Positions 43,770 through 51,925 of a stretch of 64,000 nucleotides of DNA are shown here, piece by piece. A program made the position numbers and the translations under genes. Origin of the DNA: UBA9659 sp965208605 (GTDB taxonomy: Bacteria > Pseudomonadota > Gammaproteobacteria > Pseudomonadales > Azotimanducaceae); assembly GCA_965208605.1 (NCBI GenBank), contig OZ242345.1, positions 2,356,001 to 2,420,000 on the forward strand, read 5' to 3'. Every line of letters begins with the position of its first letter. Positions within the stretch are counted from its first letter, which is position 1. The notes beneath the pieces are model-generated. The model saw only the letters and a program-made list of their open reading frames with translations. It was not told where the DNA came from and searched no databases.

Positions 43770-44105
43770 GGCGCCCCGCGCCGTCATTCTTGTTTATGTT
43801 CACTGATTCGATGACTGGATTTCTCCCGAACCCCGTCATTCTCGTCACCCCAGTCATCACAGCCATCGGCTGTGATGACTGGGGTGACGGGAATCCAGAG
43901 GAACGAAGCCAACCACCTGTGGGGCATGTACACAACAAGATGGTTCGTCGCTCTGGATGTAAGCCGGGGCAAGCCCGGGAATGACGGCGCGGAAGCGTCA
44001 GGCTTTGATGCTGACGGAATAAATCGGAAAACAATACTCTTTTTTACTGGATTCCCGAGCAAGCTCGAGAATGACGGCGCGGGGCACCGTAGGTCGCCAG
44101 AATGA
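43770..44105. repeat. Dispersed repeat block with complete composite element
   Basis: A repeat-filled gap between two genes. At 43844-43888 is the perfect 21-bp-stem hairpin seen also at 31.7 kb. It is followed by the composite unit gggaatccagaggaacgaag, ccaaccacctgtggggcatg, gatggttcgtcgctctgg, then ggaataaatcggaaaacaat and the palindrome ggattcccgagcaagctcga. The same order recurs at 58.0-58.27 and 61.94-62.16 kb. No gene is supported here. Confidence 0.85.
43844..43888. repeat. Perfect long-stem hairpin, copy of the one at 31670
   Basis: Identical arms and loop to the 31670-31714 hairpin, but set in a different flanking context downstream of the LLM oxidoreductase gene. Confidence 0.85.
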
Positions 44106-44108
44106 CGG

Positions 44109-45476
44109 CTAAAAATAAAACCTCAAGCTGATATAGGCAGTGTCTGGATTAGAACCATACTCAGACTGGAAGGCGGGCGAATCGTCTGCGTCTAAGCGCA
44201 GTTCATCACCAGAGAAACGATAGTAGCCAAAATCCATATACAGATCTTCCGCCAGGTTGTACTCGGCACTGAGGGTGAGGAAGACCGAAGCATCATTCAG
44301 ATTGATAATACTCTGCAGCGCCAGATTCCAGAGAGGCGAGACCTGTAGGCTGAAGACAGGTATCAGGTAATCCCGCCCAAGTAGGAACACCCCGCCCCGC
44401 TGATAGGGGGTAGTGTTAAACAGCCCGGCATAGTCGGCGGCATCTTTGCTACCGGCACCGTTGCGGTGATATTCCAGCATGCCGAAGCTGTGTTCGGTGA
44501 ACGCATAATCTATACCCGTTGACAGTCGGGTATAGGTCGCATCGCCGGTCACCCTTGCCGCCTCAAACCAAAAACCAAAGTTACCCAGCGCCGTTTGCAA
44601 GCCCGCGCCAACCAACCTTTGCTGGGCAAATTCAAGTAGCGAAAATTCCAGGTCCTTACCGCTGAGGTTGCCCCTGAGTTGTAAAAAAGCCGCTGAGGTT
44701 TCCGCCTGGGCAGCATCGCCTAGCACAATACCAAAGTCTGCTTCACCGAGGTCGCCGAGCGGTGCTTGAAAACGAAGCGCATCCACGCCCTTGCGATATT
44801 CCTGATTAAAAGTTCGCACATCAAAAGGTAGGAATACATCCGTTGGATTGATGATCCTTGCTAACCCGAAGGACACCGCCTGCCGCCCCAGAGTAAGGTC
44901 GCCACTAGCGAAGCGATGTTGATAATTAAAGCGATCCAGATTCTGATATAGCTGATGTTTTTCTGTGGTCTCATCGGTGAGGCTTGCTTCCAGGTCGGAC
45001 AATCTATACCTGTCGCTAACAGCACTAAAAGTAGGCAGGTTGGCATGTGCCGAACGAGACAGAAATACCGGGCTTAACTCATAGTGTACTTGCCATGCGC
45101 CTTGGTGCTTAGCGCCATCTAACATCAGGCGGACGCTGTTTTGGGACTGGCTAGTAGCGGCTAGTGGTAGCGCCGGATTGCGCTCTGCTTGTTGCAACAC
45201 CACAAAGGACTTTACATAGCCCCTGAGTCTGGTGTGGGTAAAGGTGCTCTTTGTGCCACTGGTTTTTGGAGTGCTGGTTTTTGTAGCACTGTCTTTTGTA
45301 GAGCTGATTGTTGTAACACCGTCTTCTGTAGAAGAGCCCTCAGCGGTTGTTAATAAGGAGCCCTCGGTGGTTGTTAATAAAGAGCCCTCAGCAAGCGCAC
45401 AGACACAGGCAAGGCTCAGACCGGCAGCACCAAGCCTGAGGTAGAAGACGCGCCTGAGGGCAGCGCGCTTCACCAA
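44109..45476 (-). CDS. Outer-membrane beta-barrel protein of a Lol/MacB-like ABC operon
   Basis: A 455-residue protein with a signal peptide (RLGAAGLSLACVCALA), a low-complexity Ser/Thr/Lys linker (residues about 30-75) made of tandem units such as EGSLLTTTEGSLLTTAEGS, and a barrel of alternating amphipathic strands ending YISLRFYF with a terminal Phe. I recognise no named family, although it resembles uncharacterised outer-membrane proteins encoded with LolA-like and FtsX-like permease genes. It is the last gene, 10 bp after the ATPase, in a minus-strand operon. A role as the outer-membrane partner of the ABC complex is inferred from position. Confidence 0.75.
   Translation of the reverse strand: MVKRAALRRVFYLRLGAAGLSLACVCALAEGSLLTTTEGSLLTTAEGSSTEDGVTTISSTKDSATKTSTPKTSGTKSTFTHTRLRGYVKSFVVLQQAERNPALPLAATSQSQNSVRLMLDGAKHQGAWQVHYELSPVFLSRSAHANLPTFSAVSDRYRLSDLEASLTDETTEKHQLYQNLDRFNYQHRFASGDLTLGRQAVSFGLARIINPTDVFLPFDVRTFNQEYRKGVDALRFQAPLGDLGEADFGIVLGDAAQAETSAAFLQLRGNLSGKDLEFSLLEFAQQRLVGAGLQTALGNFGFWFEAARVTGDATYTRLSTGIDYAFTEHSFGMLEYHRNGAGSKDAADYAGLFNTTPYQRGGVFLLGRDYLIPVFSLQVSPLWNLALQSIINLNDASVFLTLSAEYNLAEDLYMDFGYYRFSGDELRLDADDSPAFQSEYGSNPDTAYISLRFYF
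45230..45400 (-). repeat. Tandem repeats in the outer-membrane protein linker
   Basis: Two repeat types are present: about 27-bp units containing ggttgttaataaagagccct (encoding EGSLLTT), and 15-18-bp units of the type gtagagctgattgttgtaac (Ser/Thr/Lys-rich). Both keep the frame. Confidence 0.75.
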
Positions 45477-45486
45477 TCGTCCCGCG

Positions 45487-46173
45487 TCATTTTCTTTCGT
45501 CTTGGGCTAGGATACCGTCGCTCAGGTGAATGAGACGGGTGGCGCGTTCCATAATTTTTTCATCATGCGTGGAGAAGACAAAAGTCATGCCCTGAGTCTG
45601 GTTTAAATCACGCATGACCTCCAGCAGGTTGATGCCGGTTTTTGAATCAAGATTTGCCGTGGGTTCATCGGCGAGGATGGTGTCCGGGGAGGATGCCATA
45701 GCCCGGGCTACTGCCACCCGCTGCTGCTGGCCCCCAGACAGCTGAGCCGGGCGGCGGTCGCCCAGACCCTCAAGTCCGGTGATTGCTAGCATTTCTTTGA
45801 CTCGTTGTCGCCGCTTTCTGGCAGACACGCCTTGAAGCAACATGACATATTCAATATTTTCCGCCGCGGACAAGACCGGAATCAGGTTATACGCCTGGAA
45901 GATGAAACCAATATGATCCCGTCTGAAGTCCGACATCTGCCGGCTTGGCATCTCGGCTATGTTAATGCCAGACAATGTGATTGAACCGCTGTCTGGTTCA
46001 TCCAAACCGCCGATGAGATGTAGCAGGGTGGTTTTACCTGACCCGGATGGTCCGATGATGGCGGTGAACTCCCCTTGCTCCACACTAACTGAAACATGCT
46101 CCAAGGCCGTTACCAGCGTTTCCCCAGTGCCGAAGGAACGGCACAAGTCTTTGGTTTCTATTACTTTGGTCAT
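45487..46173 (-). CDS. ABC transporter ATP-binding protein, LolD/MacB type
   Basis: A 228-residue ATPase. Walker A is IIGPSGSGKTTLLHLI, the Q-loop FIFQAYNLIPVLSAAENIEY, the signature LSGGQQQRVAVARA, Walker B TILADEPTANLD and the switch STHDEK. The Q-loop NLIP form is typical of LolD/MacB exporters that use FtsX-like permeases. Start was placed at ATG 46173 (MTKVIETKDL). Longer frames reaching 46281 read through a dispersed repeat (gccgaatccagtcgtctc) and overlap the permease gene, so they are unlikely. It probably powers the two permeases at 46247 and 49141. Confidence 0.9.
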   Translation of the reverse strand: MTKVIETKDLCRSFGTGETLVTALEHVSVSVEQGEFTAIIGPSGSGKTTLLHLIGGLDEPDSGSITLSGINIAEMPSRQMSDFRRDHIGFIFQAYNLIPVLSAAENIEYVMLLQGVSARKRRQRVKEMLAITGLEGLGDRRPAQLSGGQQQRVAVARAMASSPDTILADEPTANLDSKTGINLLEVMRDLNQTQGMTFVFSTHDEKIMERATRLIHLSDGILAQDERK

Positions 46174-46246
46174 AGCAGTCATTCTCGTCGAATCCCCGTC
46201 ATTCTCGCCGAATCCAGTCGTCTCGCCGAATAACGGGCTGATGCTT

Positions 46247-47467
46247 TTATAACGCCCTTTGTAGTGCTCGGGTGGGCACAATCTTTGAAGCGAAGATTGC
46301 CGGGTAGATTGCCGCCACGACGGTGAGCAGAGTCACATAAATAGGGAAGTTAATGAATTGATAGAGCGATATCCTGGTATGCAAATTGCCGTCAAGAAGA
46401 ATCCCGGACATCTCCATGCGCCCCATAGGTATTCCATTTTCCTGAAAATAACTACTGCCAAGATAGCCGAAGATGAGCCCGACAGCACAACTTATCAGCG
46501 CTAACAACAGTGCCTCAAGCAACACCAACTGGATGATTTGCATTGATGAGGTGCCAATCGCCTTGACCACACCGAACTCATAAATGCGCTCATAGATTGA
46601 CATGAACATGGAATTGATGACCCCAAGTGACGCCAGCAAAAACAAAATAGTGGCTGCTATTGTCGTGGAATAGTTGGACATTTCAATGATGGCACCGAAG
46701 GAAGGTTCCAAGTCCAGCCAGCCGAGAGCTTCCACATCGCCCTGATTGAGTGCTTGAAATAACGCCAGGTCAGGCTTTTTCGCATCTTCTGGATCTTTGA
46801 AACGTATAGCGATCTGATGCAACTTGCCGGGCATATTGAGCATCTGTTGTGCCTGATGCAGATTGATGAAGACGATATTTTCATCCAGCTCCGCAGGTCC
46901 AAATGCAAAGAGCCCGCTGACCCGGAACAATTCCTGAGTGATATTGCTCGTCCCTACCTCGGCGGCAGAGATGACAATGCGATCGCCGAGCTTGACTTCC
47001 AGCAGTTCCGCCATGGGTCTGCCGAGCAAAATTTCTCGCTCCTTGCCGCTCAGATAGTCGCCGGCATAGAGGGCATCTTTGATTTTGCTGACCCCAAGTT
47101 CACTGGCTGCATCCACGCCATAGAGCATGCCGCCAGAAGTGTTGTAGGTAGATGCCACCATGCCGCCGACAATGACTCTTGGTGCATGCCCGGCAACTCC
47201 CGGGTCGTCTTTGAGTCTGGTGATGAGGCGCTGGGGAGTAGCAAGGTATAGTTCGCTTTCATAACTATCGCGAAAGCCCTTTTTGTTGACCTGTGCTTCC
47301 CCGGCAAGCGTGTGGGTGATACCGCCGACCATGACCTCCACCATGCCCAGCACCATACCGTCCACCAGGATGAGTGCTACCAGGGAGCAGCTGAGCAGTA
47401 CGCAGGTCAGGCTGGTGCGTCTTGTGTTACGGAACAGATTCCGCCAGGCGAGTTTCAGGCTTAGCAT
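46247..47467 (-). CDS. ABC transporter permease, FtsX/LolC type
   Basis: A 406-residue inner-membrane protein with one N-terminal helix (SLTCVLLSCSLVALILVDGMV), a large periplasmic domain, and three C-terminal helices around TILFLLASLGVINSMFMSIYERIYEFGVVKAIGTSSMQIIQLVLLEALLLALIS. The YEFGVVKAIGTS motif is typical of this superfamily. The ATG at 47467 starts MLSLKLAWRNLFRNTRRTSLT, the expected beginning. The start of this gene is preceded by repeats and a lone IS30 end, not directly by its partner permease gene, which lies beyond the HsdR-like gene. Confidence 0.9.
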   Translation of the reverse strand: MLSLKLAWRNLFRNTRRTSLTCVLLSCSLVALILVDGMVLGMVEVMVGGITHTLAGEAQVNKKGFRDSYESELYLATPQRLITRLKDDPGVAGHAPRVIVGGMVASTYNTSGGMLYGVDAASELGVSKIKDALYAGDYLSGKEREILLGRPMAELLEVKLGDRIVISAAEVGTSNITQELFRVSGLFAFGPAELDENIVFINLHQAQQMLNMPGKLHQIAIRFKDPEDAKKPDLALFQALNQGDVEALGWLDLEPSFGAIIEMSNYSTTIAATILFLLASLGVINSMFMSIYERIYEFGVVKAIGTSSMQIIQLVLLEALLLALISCAVGLIFGYLGSSYFQENGIPMGRMEMSGILLDGNLHTRISLYQFINFPIYVTLLTVVAAIYPAIFASKIVPTRALQRAL

Positions 47468-47498
47468 AGGTTTACTCGTATAGGGGTTTGTATAGGTT

Positions 47499-47527
47499 CT
47501 TGGATTCAACTCTTAAGTGCAACTTCA
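47499..47527. mobile_element. Solo IS30-like terminal sequence
   Basis: A 29-bp block identical to the left end of the mosaic IS at 27544-27572 (it contains tcaactcttaagtgcaactt). No transposase or partner end was found nearby. It lies 32 bp upstream of the permease ATG, so it may be the scar of an element lost from the operon. Confidence 0.7.
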
Positions 47528-47534
47528 CCGACCC

Positions 47535-47965
47535 TTTTAGCCGTCATTCCTGTGTATGTTCACCAATTCACTTCCCTGCTTTACCCCGCCATTCCTCTGG
47601 ATTCCCGCCTTCTTTGATCCTGACGGCGGGCGGCCTACGGCGCCCCGCGCCGTCATTCTCGAGCTTGCTCGGGAATCCAGAGGACGAGCGGTATTGCCTT
47701 CATCATCAGTACCAATAATAACGGGACTGTGCCCTTTGTTCCTCTGGATTCCCGTCACCCTAATCATCCCAGCCGGTGGCTGTGATGACCAGGGTGGCGA
47801 GAATGACGGGGTTCTGGGGAAATCCAGTCATTGAATAACGCATACAATTCTCGCCCCCGTCGTCACCCATTCGGCCCCGTTCCTTCTGGCGGCTTACGGC
47901 GCCCTGCGCCGTCATTCTCGAGCTTGTCCTCTTGTCGCAGGCGGAATCCAGAGGACGAGCGGTAT
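47535..47965. repeat. Dispersed palindromic repeat block inside the ABC operon
   Basis: Copies of the family in the reverse orientation include cgtcattctcgagcttgctc followed by gggaatccag near 47653-47682, an imperfect long hairpin at about 47753-47799 (cgtcaccctaatcatcccag paired with ctgtgatgaccagggtggcg), and a non-palindromic variant at about 47910-47952 (ctcgagcttgtcctcttgtc) that recurs reversed at about 51319-51360. Confidence 0.8.
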
Positions 47966-47974
47966 TGCCCTCGG

Positions 47975-49039
47975 CTAGAAGGTTTCAATTTTGAGCCCCA
48001 GGCCCAACTGCGCGCTGATATCTTTTAACTGTTGCACTTTTGTAGTTGTGAGGGAGTTCATACACACAAAGAATCCCGAACCACTAGGACGCCATTTATG
48101 GGTGCCATATATGTGCTGCTGTTTTGCCACCAGTGGGCGTCTATATATCTCAATGTTTAAACTCGCGACTCTATCAAAACCAATTTTCCGAAATGTCTCC
48201 ATCATCGTTGCTGATGCCGTCTGGTTGCCTATCTCAACACCATCCGGAAAGGTTACTTTTATTTTCGCCCGTACCGCCTTTCCGGTTATGCCTGCTTGCA
48301 CCGGCGTTACTCTTGTGTGTGCCTGTGCCAATGTTGCTTTTCTGTTGTACCTACTAACGGTCGCCTCCTGTATGTCATGGTTTAATGTGTTCAGGAAGGT
48401 GATGACTTGCTTTGCCGTGGGCGGGTAGCCGCACAAACTTTCCACTTTTTCCGAAATTGCGATGATCACTGCTTCATTCTTTTCTTCCAGCAACTTTCCC
48501 CAGGCTATGGGGATATTTTCCTTTGCCTCCCTTTTTTTATAAACCGCCTCGTAATCTTCTTTTGCGTCATCAAAGGCGCGCCTCTTTTCGACCTGCTGGT
48601 AAGATAAATATCGTTTTAGCCAATAGGCTGATTCCTCAAGCTCCCGTTCAATCAAGTCCAACATATATACCCTTCTTTCTTCGTAAGTGCCGGCTTCAGC
48701 GGGCAGATAAAAATGCCATTCTCGGCCATCGGTGATGATGGCAAACGGCGCCCCCTGTTTATAGGCGTAGTTAAATAACTGCTCATCCGCACCTAGGGTC
48801 TTTCCTAATTGTTTTACCTCAATAAAAATGACTGGTTTTTTGCTTTTCACACAGAGTGCGAAATCCACGCGCCCATTCCTCACGGAGAATTCCGGGATCA
48901 CTAACTGAGTGTCATAAGTTGGCCAACCCAGTTCCGTCAGGAGTCGCAGGACAACGCCTTGCGAAATTGACTGTTTATTTTCATAGCCGTTGTTCTTTAG
49001 TTTGCGCTGTATATCTCGTATGTGTTCTTCAAGTGCCAT
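47975..49039 (-). CDS. Stand-alone HsdR N-terminal-like nuclease-domain protein
   Basis: A 354-residue protein beginning MALEEHIRDIQRKL. The N-terminal half matches the nuclease region of type I restriction R subunits: VVLRLLTELGWPTYDTQLVIPEF, then the PD-(D/E)xK-type residues in GRVDFALCVKSKKPVIFIEVKQLG, and AIITDGREWHFYLP. There is no helicase domain and no HsdM/HsdS nearby. The C-terminal half holds a basic stretch and an unrecognised domain with VTFPDGVEIGNQTASATMMETFRKIGF, which resembles small DNA-modification-system recognition modules but is uncertain. It lies between two permease genes of one operon and is flanked by repeats, so it appears to be an insertion. Confidence 0.75.
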   Translation of the reverse strand: MALEEHIRDIQRKLKNNGYENKQSISQGVVLRLLTELGWPTYDTQLVIPEFSVRNGRVDFALCVKSKKPVIFIEVKQLGKTLGADEQLFNYAYKQGAPFAIITDGREWHFYLPAEAGTYEERRVYMLDLIERELEESAYWLKRYLSYQQVEKRRAFDDAKEDYEAVYKKREAKENIPIAWGKLLEEKNEAVIIAISEKVESLCGYPPTAKQVITFLNTLNHDIQEATVSRYNRKATLAQAHTRVTPVQAGITGKAVRAKIKVTFPDGVEIGNQTASATMMETFRKIGFDRVASLNIEIYRRPLVAKQQHIYGTHKWRPSGSGFFVCMNSLTTTKVQQLKDISAQLGLGLKIETF

Positions 49040-49140
49040 TGTATGATTCCTCTGCTTATGTTGCTCTTGTTGGGTGGTGGCTCTTTATTGAGTATATCCT
49101 GTGGTACCTCTGAACGGGCTCAGATTGTTGGGGCTTGCCG

Positions 49141-50361
49141 TCAATGACTACCCAAGGCATCCCGGGGCAGGATGCGCGCCGCGCGGATGCCGGGGGGCAG
49201 GCTAATCAGTGCCGCCGTGCCGACTATGAATGTCATGGGCATAAAGAAGACAAGGTAAGAAAACTCTCCTTTCATATATTGGAACTGCACCCCGCCAATA
49301 TCAATTGCCTGAGACAACAAGATGCCATACTGGGAAAACCAGAAGACCAGAGGCAGGGCAATGAGCCCGCCAATGGCAAGGCTGATCCAGGTCAGCATCT
49401 GGGTTTCAATAAAAATCAGCTTGACCAGCCCGAGGGGGCGGCAGCCAATAGCACGCAGCACCCCAAACTCCCGGGTCCGCTCCAGCACCGACATCAGCAC
49501 CGTGTTCAGCACCCCGACAAATACCAGAAACACAATAACCCCCATAGAGAAATGATTGCCCTGCCGATCTGATTGCATGGTGCGGTAGAAGGATGCTTCC
49601 ACCTTCTGCCAGGGCGACACAGTCAAGTTCGGCAGCGCCATCTGGAGATCACTTGCTACCGCTTCATTGCGCTTTTTGTTAGTCACCAGCATGGCATATT
49701 CATGCACACTAGCACCGAGGCTCAAAAACATCTGGGCAGCAGGCAGGGGAAGATACACCGCGAGCCGGTCAAATGATGTCTTGTTACCAATGATGGCACT
49801 GATGATGAAGAGGTCGTTGGCGATGGAGCCATCACCGCCCTGGGAGATTAAGACAATCTCATCCCCCAGATTGAGTTTGAGTTTGCTGGCAAGCCCCGCA
49901 CCGACCATCGCCTGGAAGTACCCCGCTTCGTTGGGCGCGGCATCAAAATAGGTACCGCCTTGGACCTTTAACCTGAGCCTTGACACCCTGGGTTCCAACA
50001 GCGGATCAACACCAATCAGGAAGGCCGGCGAGGTCTTGTTCTCACTATAGGCAAGCGCCGGGGAATAGACTCGCGGCGCATATCCCGTTACCCGCGGTTC
50101 CCCAGCAAGCACAGCTTCTACTGGCTTTCGGTCAACTATCGTCTCGTGCACCCTGGGCTTCTTGACATAATCGCCCTTGTGAATCTGGATATGCCCGGTG
50201 TGATCCAGAGTAAAGATATCCACCGCATTCCCCCAACTCCCCTCTAGCAGGGATATTGAGAAGACGAATAGAACATAACCCCCGGTCATGCTGATACCGG
50301 TCAGTAGGGAACGCCGCTTCTGCCGCAGGATGTTCCTGAAGGCAAGTTTGACAATGAGCAT
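49141..50361 (-). CDS. ABC transporter permease, FtsX/LolE type
   Basis: A 406-residue permease parallel to the one at 46247: N-terminal MLIVKLAFRNILRQKRRSLLTG, one helix (GGYVLFVFSISLLEGSWG), a periplasmic domain (residues about 50-270) and three C-terminal helices, with VLERTREFGVLRAIGCRPLGLVKLIFIETQMLTW. Its ATG overlaps the stop of the LolA-like gene by one base (TGATG), so those two are translationally coupled. The other permease and the ATPase lie about 1.7 kb further on, behind the HsdR-like gene and repeats. Confidence 0.9.
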   Translation of the reverse strand: MLIVKLAFRNILRQKRRSLLTGISMTGGYVLFVFSISLLEGSWGNAVDIFTLDHTGHIQIHKGDYVKKPRVHETIVDRKPVEAVLAGEPRVTGYAPRVYSPALAYSENKTSPAFLIGVDPLLEPRVSRLRLKVQGGTYFDAAPNEAGYFQAMVGAGLASKLKLNLGDEIVLISQGGDGSIANDLFIISAIIGNKTSFDRLAVYLPLPAAQMFLSLGASVHEYAMLVTNKKRNEAVASDLQMALPNLTVSPWQKVEASFYRTMQSDRQGNHFSMGVIVFLVFVGVLNTVLMSVLERTREFGVLRAIGCRPLGLVKLIFIETQMLTWISLAIGGLIALPLVFWFSQYGILLSQAIDIGGVQFQYMKGEFSYLVFFMPMTFIVGTAALISLPPGIRAARILPRDALGSH

Positions 50362-51170
50362 CAGAAGCGGCTCTTCAAATTTCTCATGGAAAAGGTCTGC
50401 TCATTGATGTCCGGCGAATCAAAGGTGATCGCTTCGTAGATGATGGTGGTGCTGTACCCCGGTTTGTTGAGTGGGGTCATCACCAGAATGGAGGGCATGA
50501 GCCGACCGTCAAGGAGGGTGGGTTCATGGAAGCTCAGCCGACGAACCACCGCTCCCGCATCGTCATAGAAGAGTTGCATCACCGGCAAGAGTGGCTCTTT
50601 GGAGACGGTGTACTCAATCTTGCCCCAGACGGTGACGGTGTTTTCTCTGGGGGTGAGGGTGACCTGATATTCATCCTCGGTTTCCTTGGAGGTCAGCGCA
50701 TAGGCGTCAATCAGTGTGGTCTCCTTGACCAGATCATCATTGGTAAAATCACTACCCATCCAAGAACCCATCATCATAGAAGGCGGTACTTTTATCACCT
50801 TGTTGATCTTCGGGAAGTAGTTCCACATTTCTTCTTCGCGTTTCAAGGTGGTGATGCCACGATCTTTCTTCGGTGCCAGAATGCGAAAGAAAGCAAGTTC
50901 CCGCCCCAGACTCTGCCCAGACATCTGCATGCTCCGTTCGTATTGGGGCGTGGTTACCTGCATGGTGATTCTGGCATGGCTTGAGTTGCCTCTATGCAGC
51001 CGCTCCATCTCGTCGATAACTTGTCGTGCTCGCTCGGCGGAATTGAGCTCTGCAGCGGGCAGGGCGGCGGCGACCAGGAAGAGCCCGATTGAGAAGCGCG
51101 CGATGGAGAAGTGCCTGATTAAGAAGCACCTGATTGAGAAGAGACGTGTAACTCGGATTATGCGGGGCAT
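50361..51170 (-). CDS. Outer-membrane lipoprotein-sorting protein, LolA-like
   Basis: A 269-residue periplasmic protein of the LolA-fold group found with FtsX-type permeases. After a signal peptide (IGLFLVAAALPAAE) it reads ERARQVIDEMERLHRGNSSHARITMQV, LAFFRILAPKKDRGITTLKREEEMWNYFPKINKVIKVPPSMMMGSWMGSDFTNDDLVKE and SPDINEQTFSMRNLKSRF. These blocks are characteristic of the family. It probably carries a hydrophobic ligand or lipoprotein for the ABC complex. The signal region is preceded by a repeat-made extension (RHFSIARFSIGLF) from tandem 15-bp units. Confidence 0.88.
   Translation of the reverse strand: MPRIIRVTRLFSIRCFLIRHFSIARFSIGLFLVAAALPAAELNSAERARQVIDEMERLHRGNSSHARITMQVTTPQYERSMQMSGQSLGRELAFFRILAPKKDRGITTLKREEEMWNYFPKINKVIKVPPSMMMGSWMGSDFTNDDLVKETTLIDAYALTSKETEDEYQVTLTPRENTVTVWGKIEYTVSKEPLLPVMQLFYDDAGAVVRRLSFHEPTLLDGRLMPSILVMTPLNKPGYSTTIIYEAITFDSPDINEQTFSMRNLKSRF
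51075..51145 (-). repeat. Tandem 15-bp repeats in the signal region of the LolA-like gene
   Basis: Units such as gagaagcgcgcgatg, gagaagtgcctgatt, aagaagcacctgatt and gagaag on the plus strand encode CFLIRHFSIARFSIG on the minus strand, lengthening the N-terminus in frame. Confidence 0.8.
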
Positions 51171-51234
51171 CTTGTGGTTTCCTGCATGCTACATTTTCTT
51201 TGGTTGCTCAGTGTACACCCTGTTTGTGTTTTGC

Positions 51235-51365
51235 TGTCATTCCCGCCGAACCCAGAGGAACGAGCGGTATTGCCTTCGTCATCAGCACCAGTAATAACGG
51301 GACTCTACCCTTCGTTCCTCTGGATTCCGCCTGCAACAAGAGGACAAGCTCGAGAATGACGGGGT
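51235..51365. repeat. Dispersed repeat copies between LolA-like gene and def
   Basis: Fragments of the family (ccgaacccagaggaacgagc, then ggattccgcctgcaacaaga with gacaagctcgagaatgacgg) fill the gap. Part of it is the reverse of the block at 47910-47952. Confidence 0.75.
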
Positions 51366-51376
51366 GAGGGCTGTTA

Positions 51377-51925
51377 TCAAATTGCTCCCGTATCGGCATG
51401 ATGTTCAAGCCACTCTGCTTCAAAGGACAGGAGCGAAGGTTGTTTGATCCGGTCGATGTAGAGGGTGCCGTCAAGATGGTCAAACTCATGCTGGAAGACG
51501 GTCGCCAGAAAGCCCTCCGCCTCTATTGATGCGGGTGCTCCTTGAGCATCAATATAATCCACCCGAATATGTTGTGGTCGCTCAACATAGCCCCGCATGC
51601 CCGGCACCGAGAGGCATGCCTCCCAATAGCCCGCCACCTGAGGCGAGAGCGGGGTAATATGCGGATTAACATAGACGGCAAAGGGCATGGCTTCCAATTC
51701 GCCGTAGCGGGTTCCGGTGTCTTCAATTTCAATGATCGCAATGCGCACACCGACATCAATCTGGGGTGCTGCCAGCCCTATCCCGCCGTAGGCATGGAGT
51801 GTTTCCCGCATGTCCTCAATCAGTTCCAGGAAGTCTGCGCTCCCTATCTGTTCAAGCGGATAGTCAATAGCCCTTTCCCGAAGGCGAGGGTGCCCCATCC
51901 GAATGACTCTTCTGACGCCGCTCAT
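51377..51925 (-). CDS. def: Peptide deformylase
   Basis: A 182-residue metal enzyme that removes the N-formyl group from new proteins. The three motifs are GGIGLAAPQIDVG, YWEACLSVPGMRG (metal-binding Cys) and ATVFQHEFDHLDGTLYIDRI (HExxH form HEFDH). Its start overlaps the cyclo-ligase stop by 4 bp (ATGA), making the two a coupled formyl/folate pair. In many gammaproteobacteria def sits with fmt; fmt is not here, so this may be a second deformylase. Confidence 0.95.
   Translation of the reverse strand: MSGVRRVIRMGHPRLRERAIDYPLEQIGSADFLELIEDMRETLHAYGGIGLAAPQIDVGVRIAIIEIEDTGTRYGELEAMPFAVYVNPHITPLSPQVAGYWEACLSVPGMRGYVERPQHIRVDYIDAQGAPASIEAEGFLATVFQHEFDHLDGTLYIDRIKQPSLLSFEAEWLEHHADTGAI

Noticed and set aside
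46174..46281. N-terminal extension of the LolD-like ATPase
   Set aside because: It translates dispersed repeat sequence and overlaps the upstream permease gene; the Met at 46173 gives the family-typical start.
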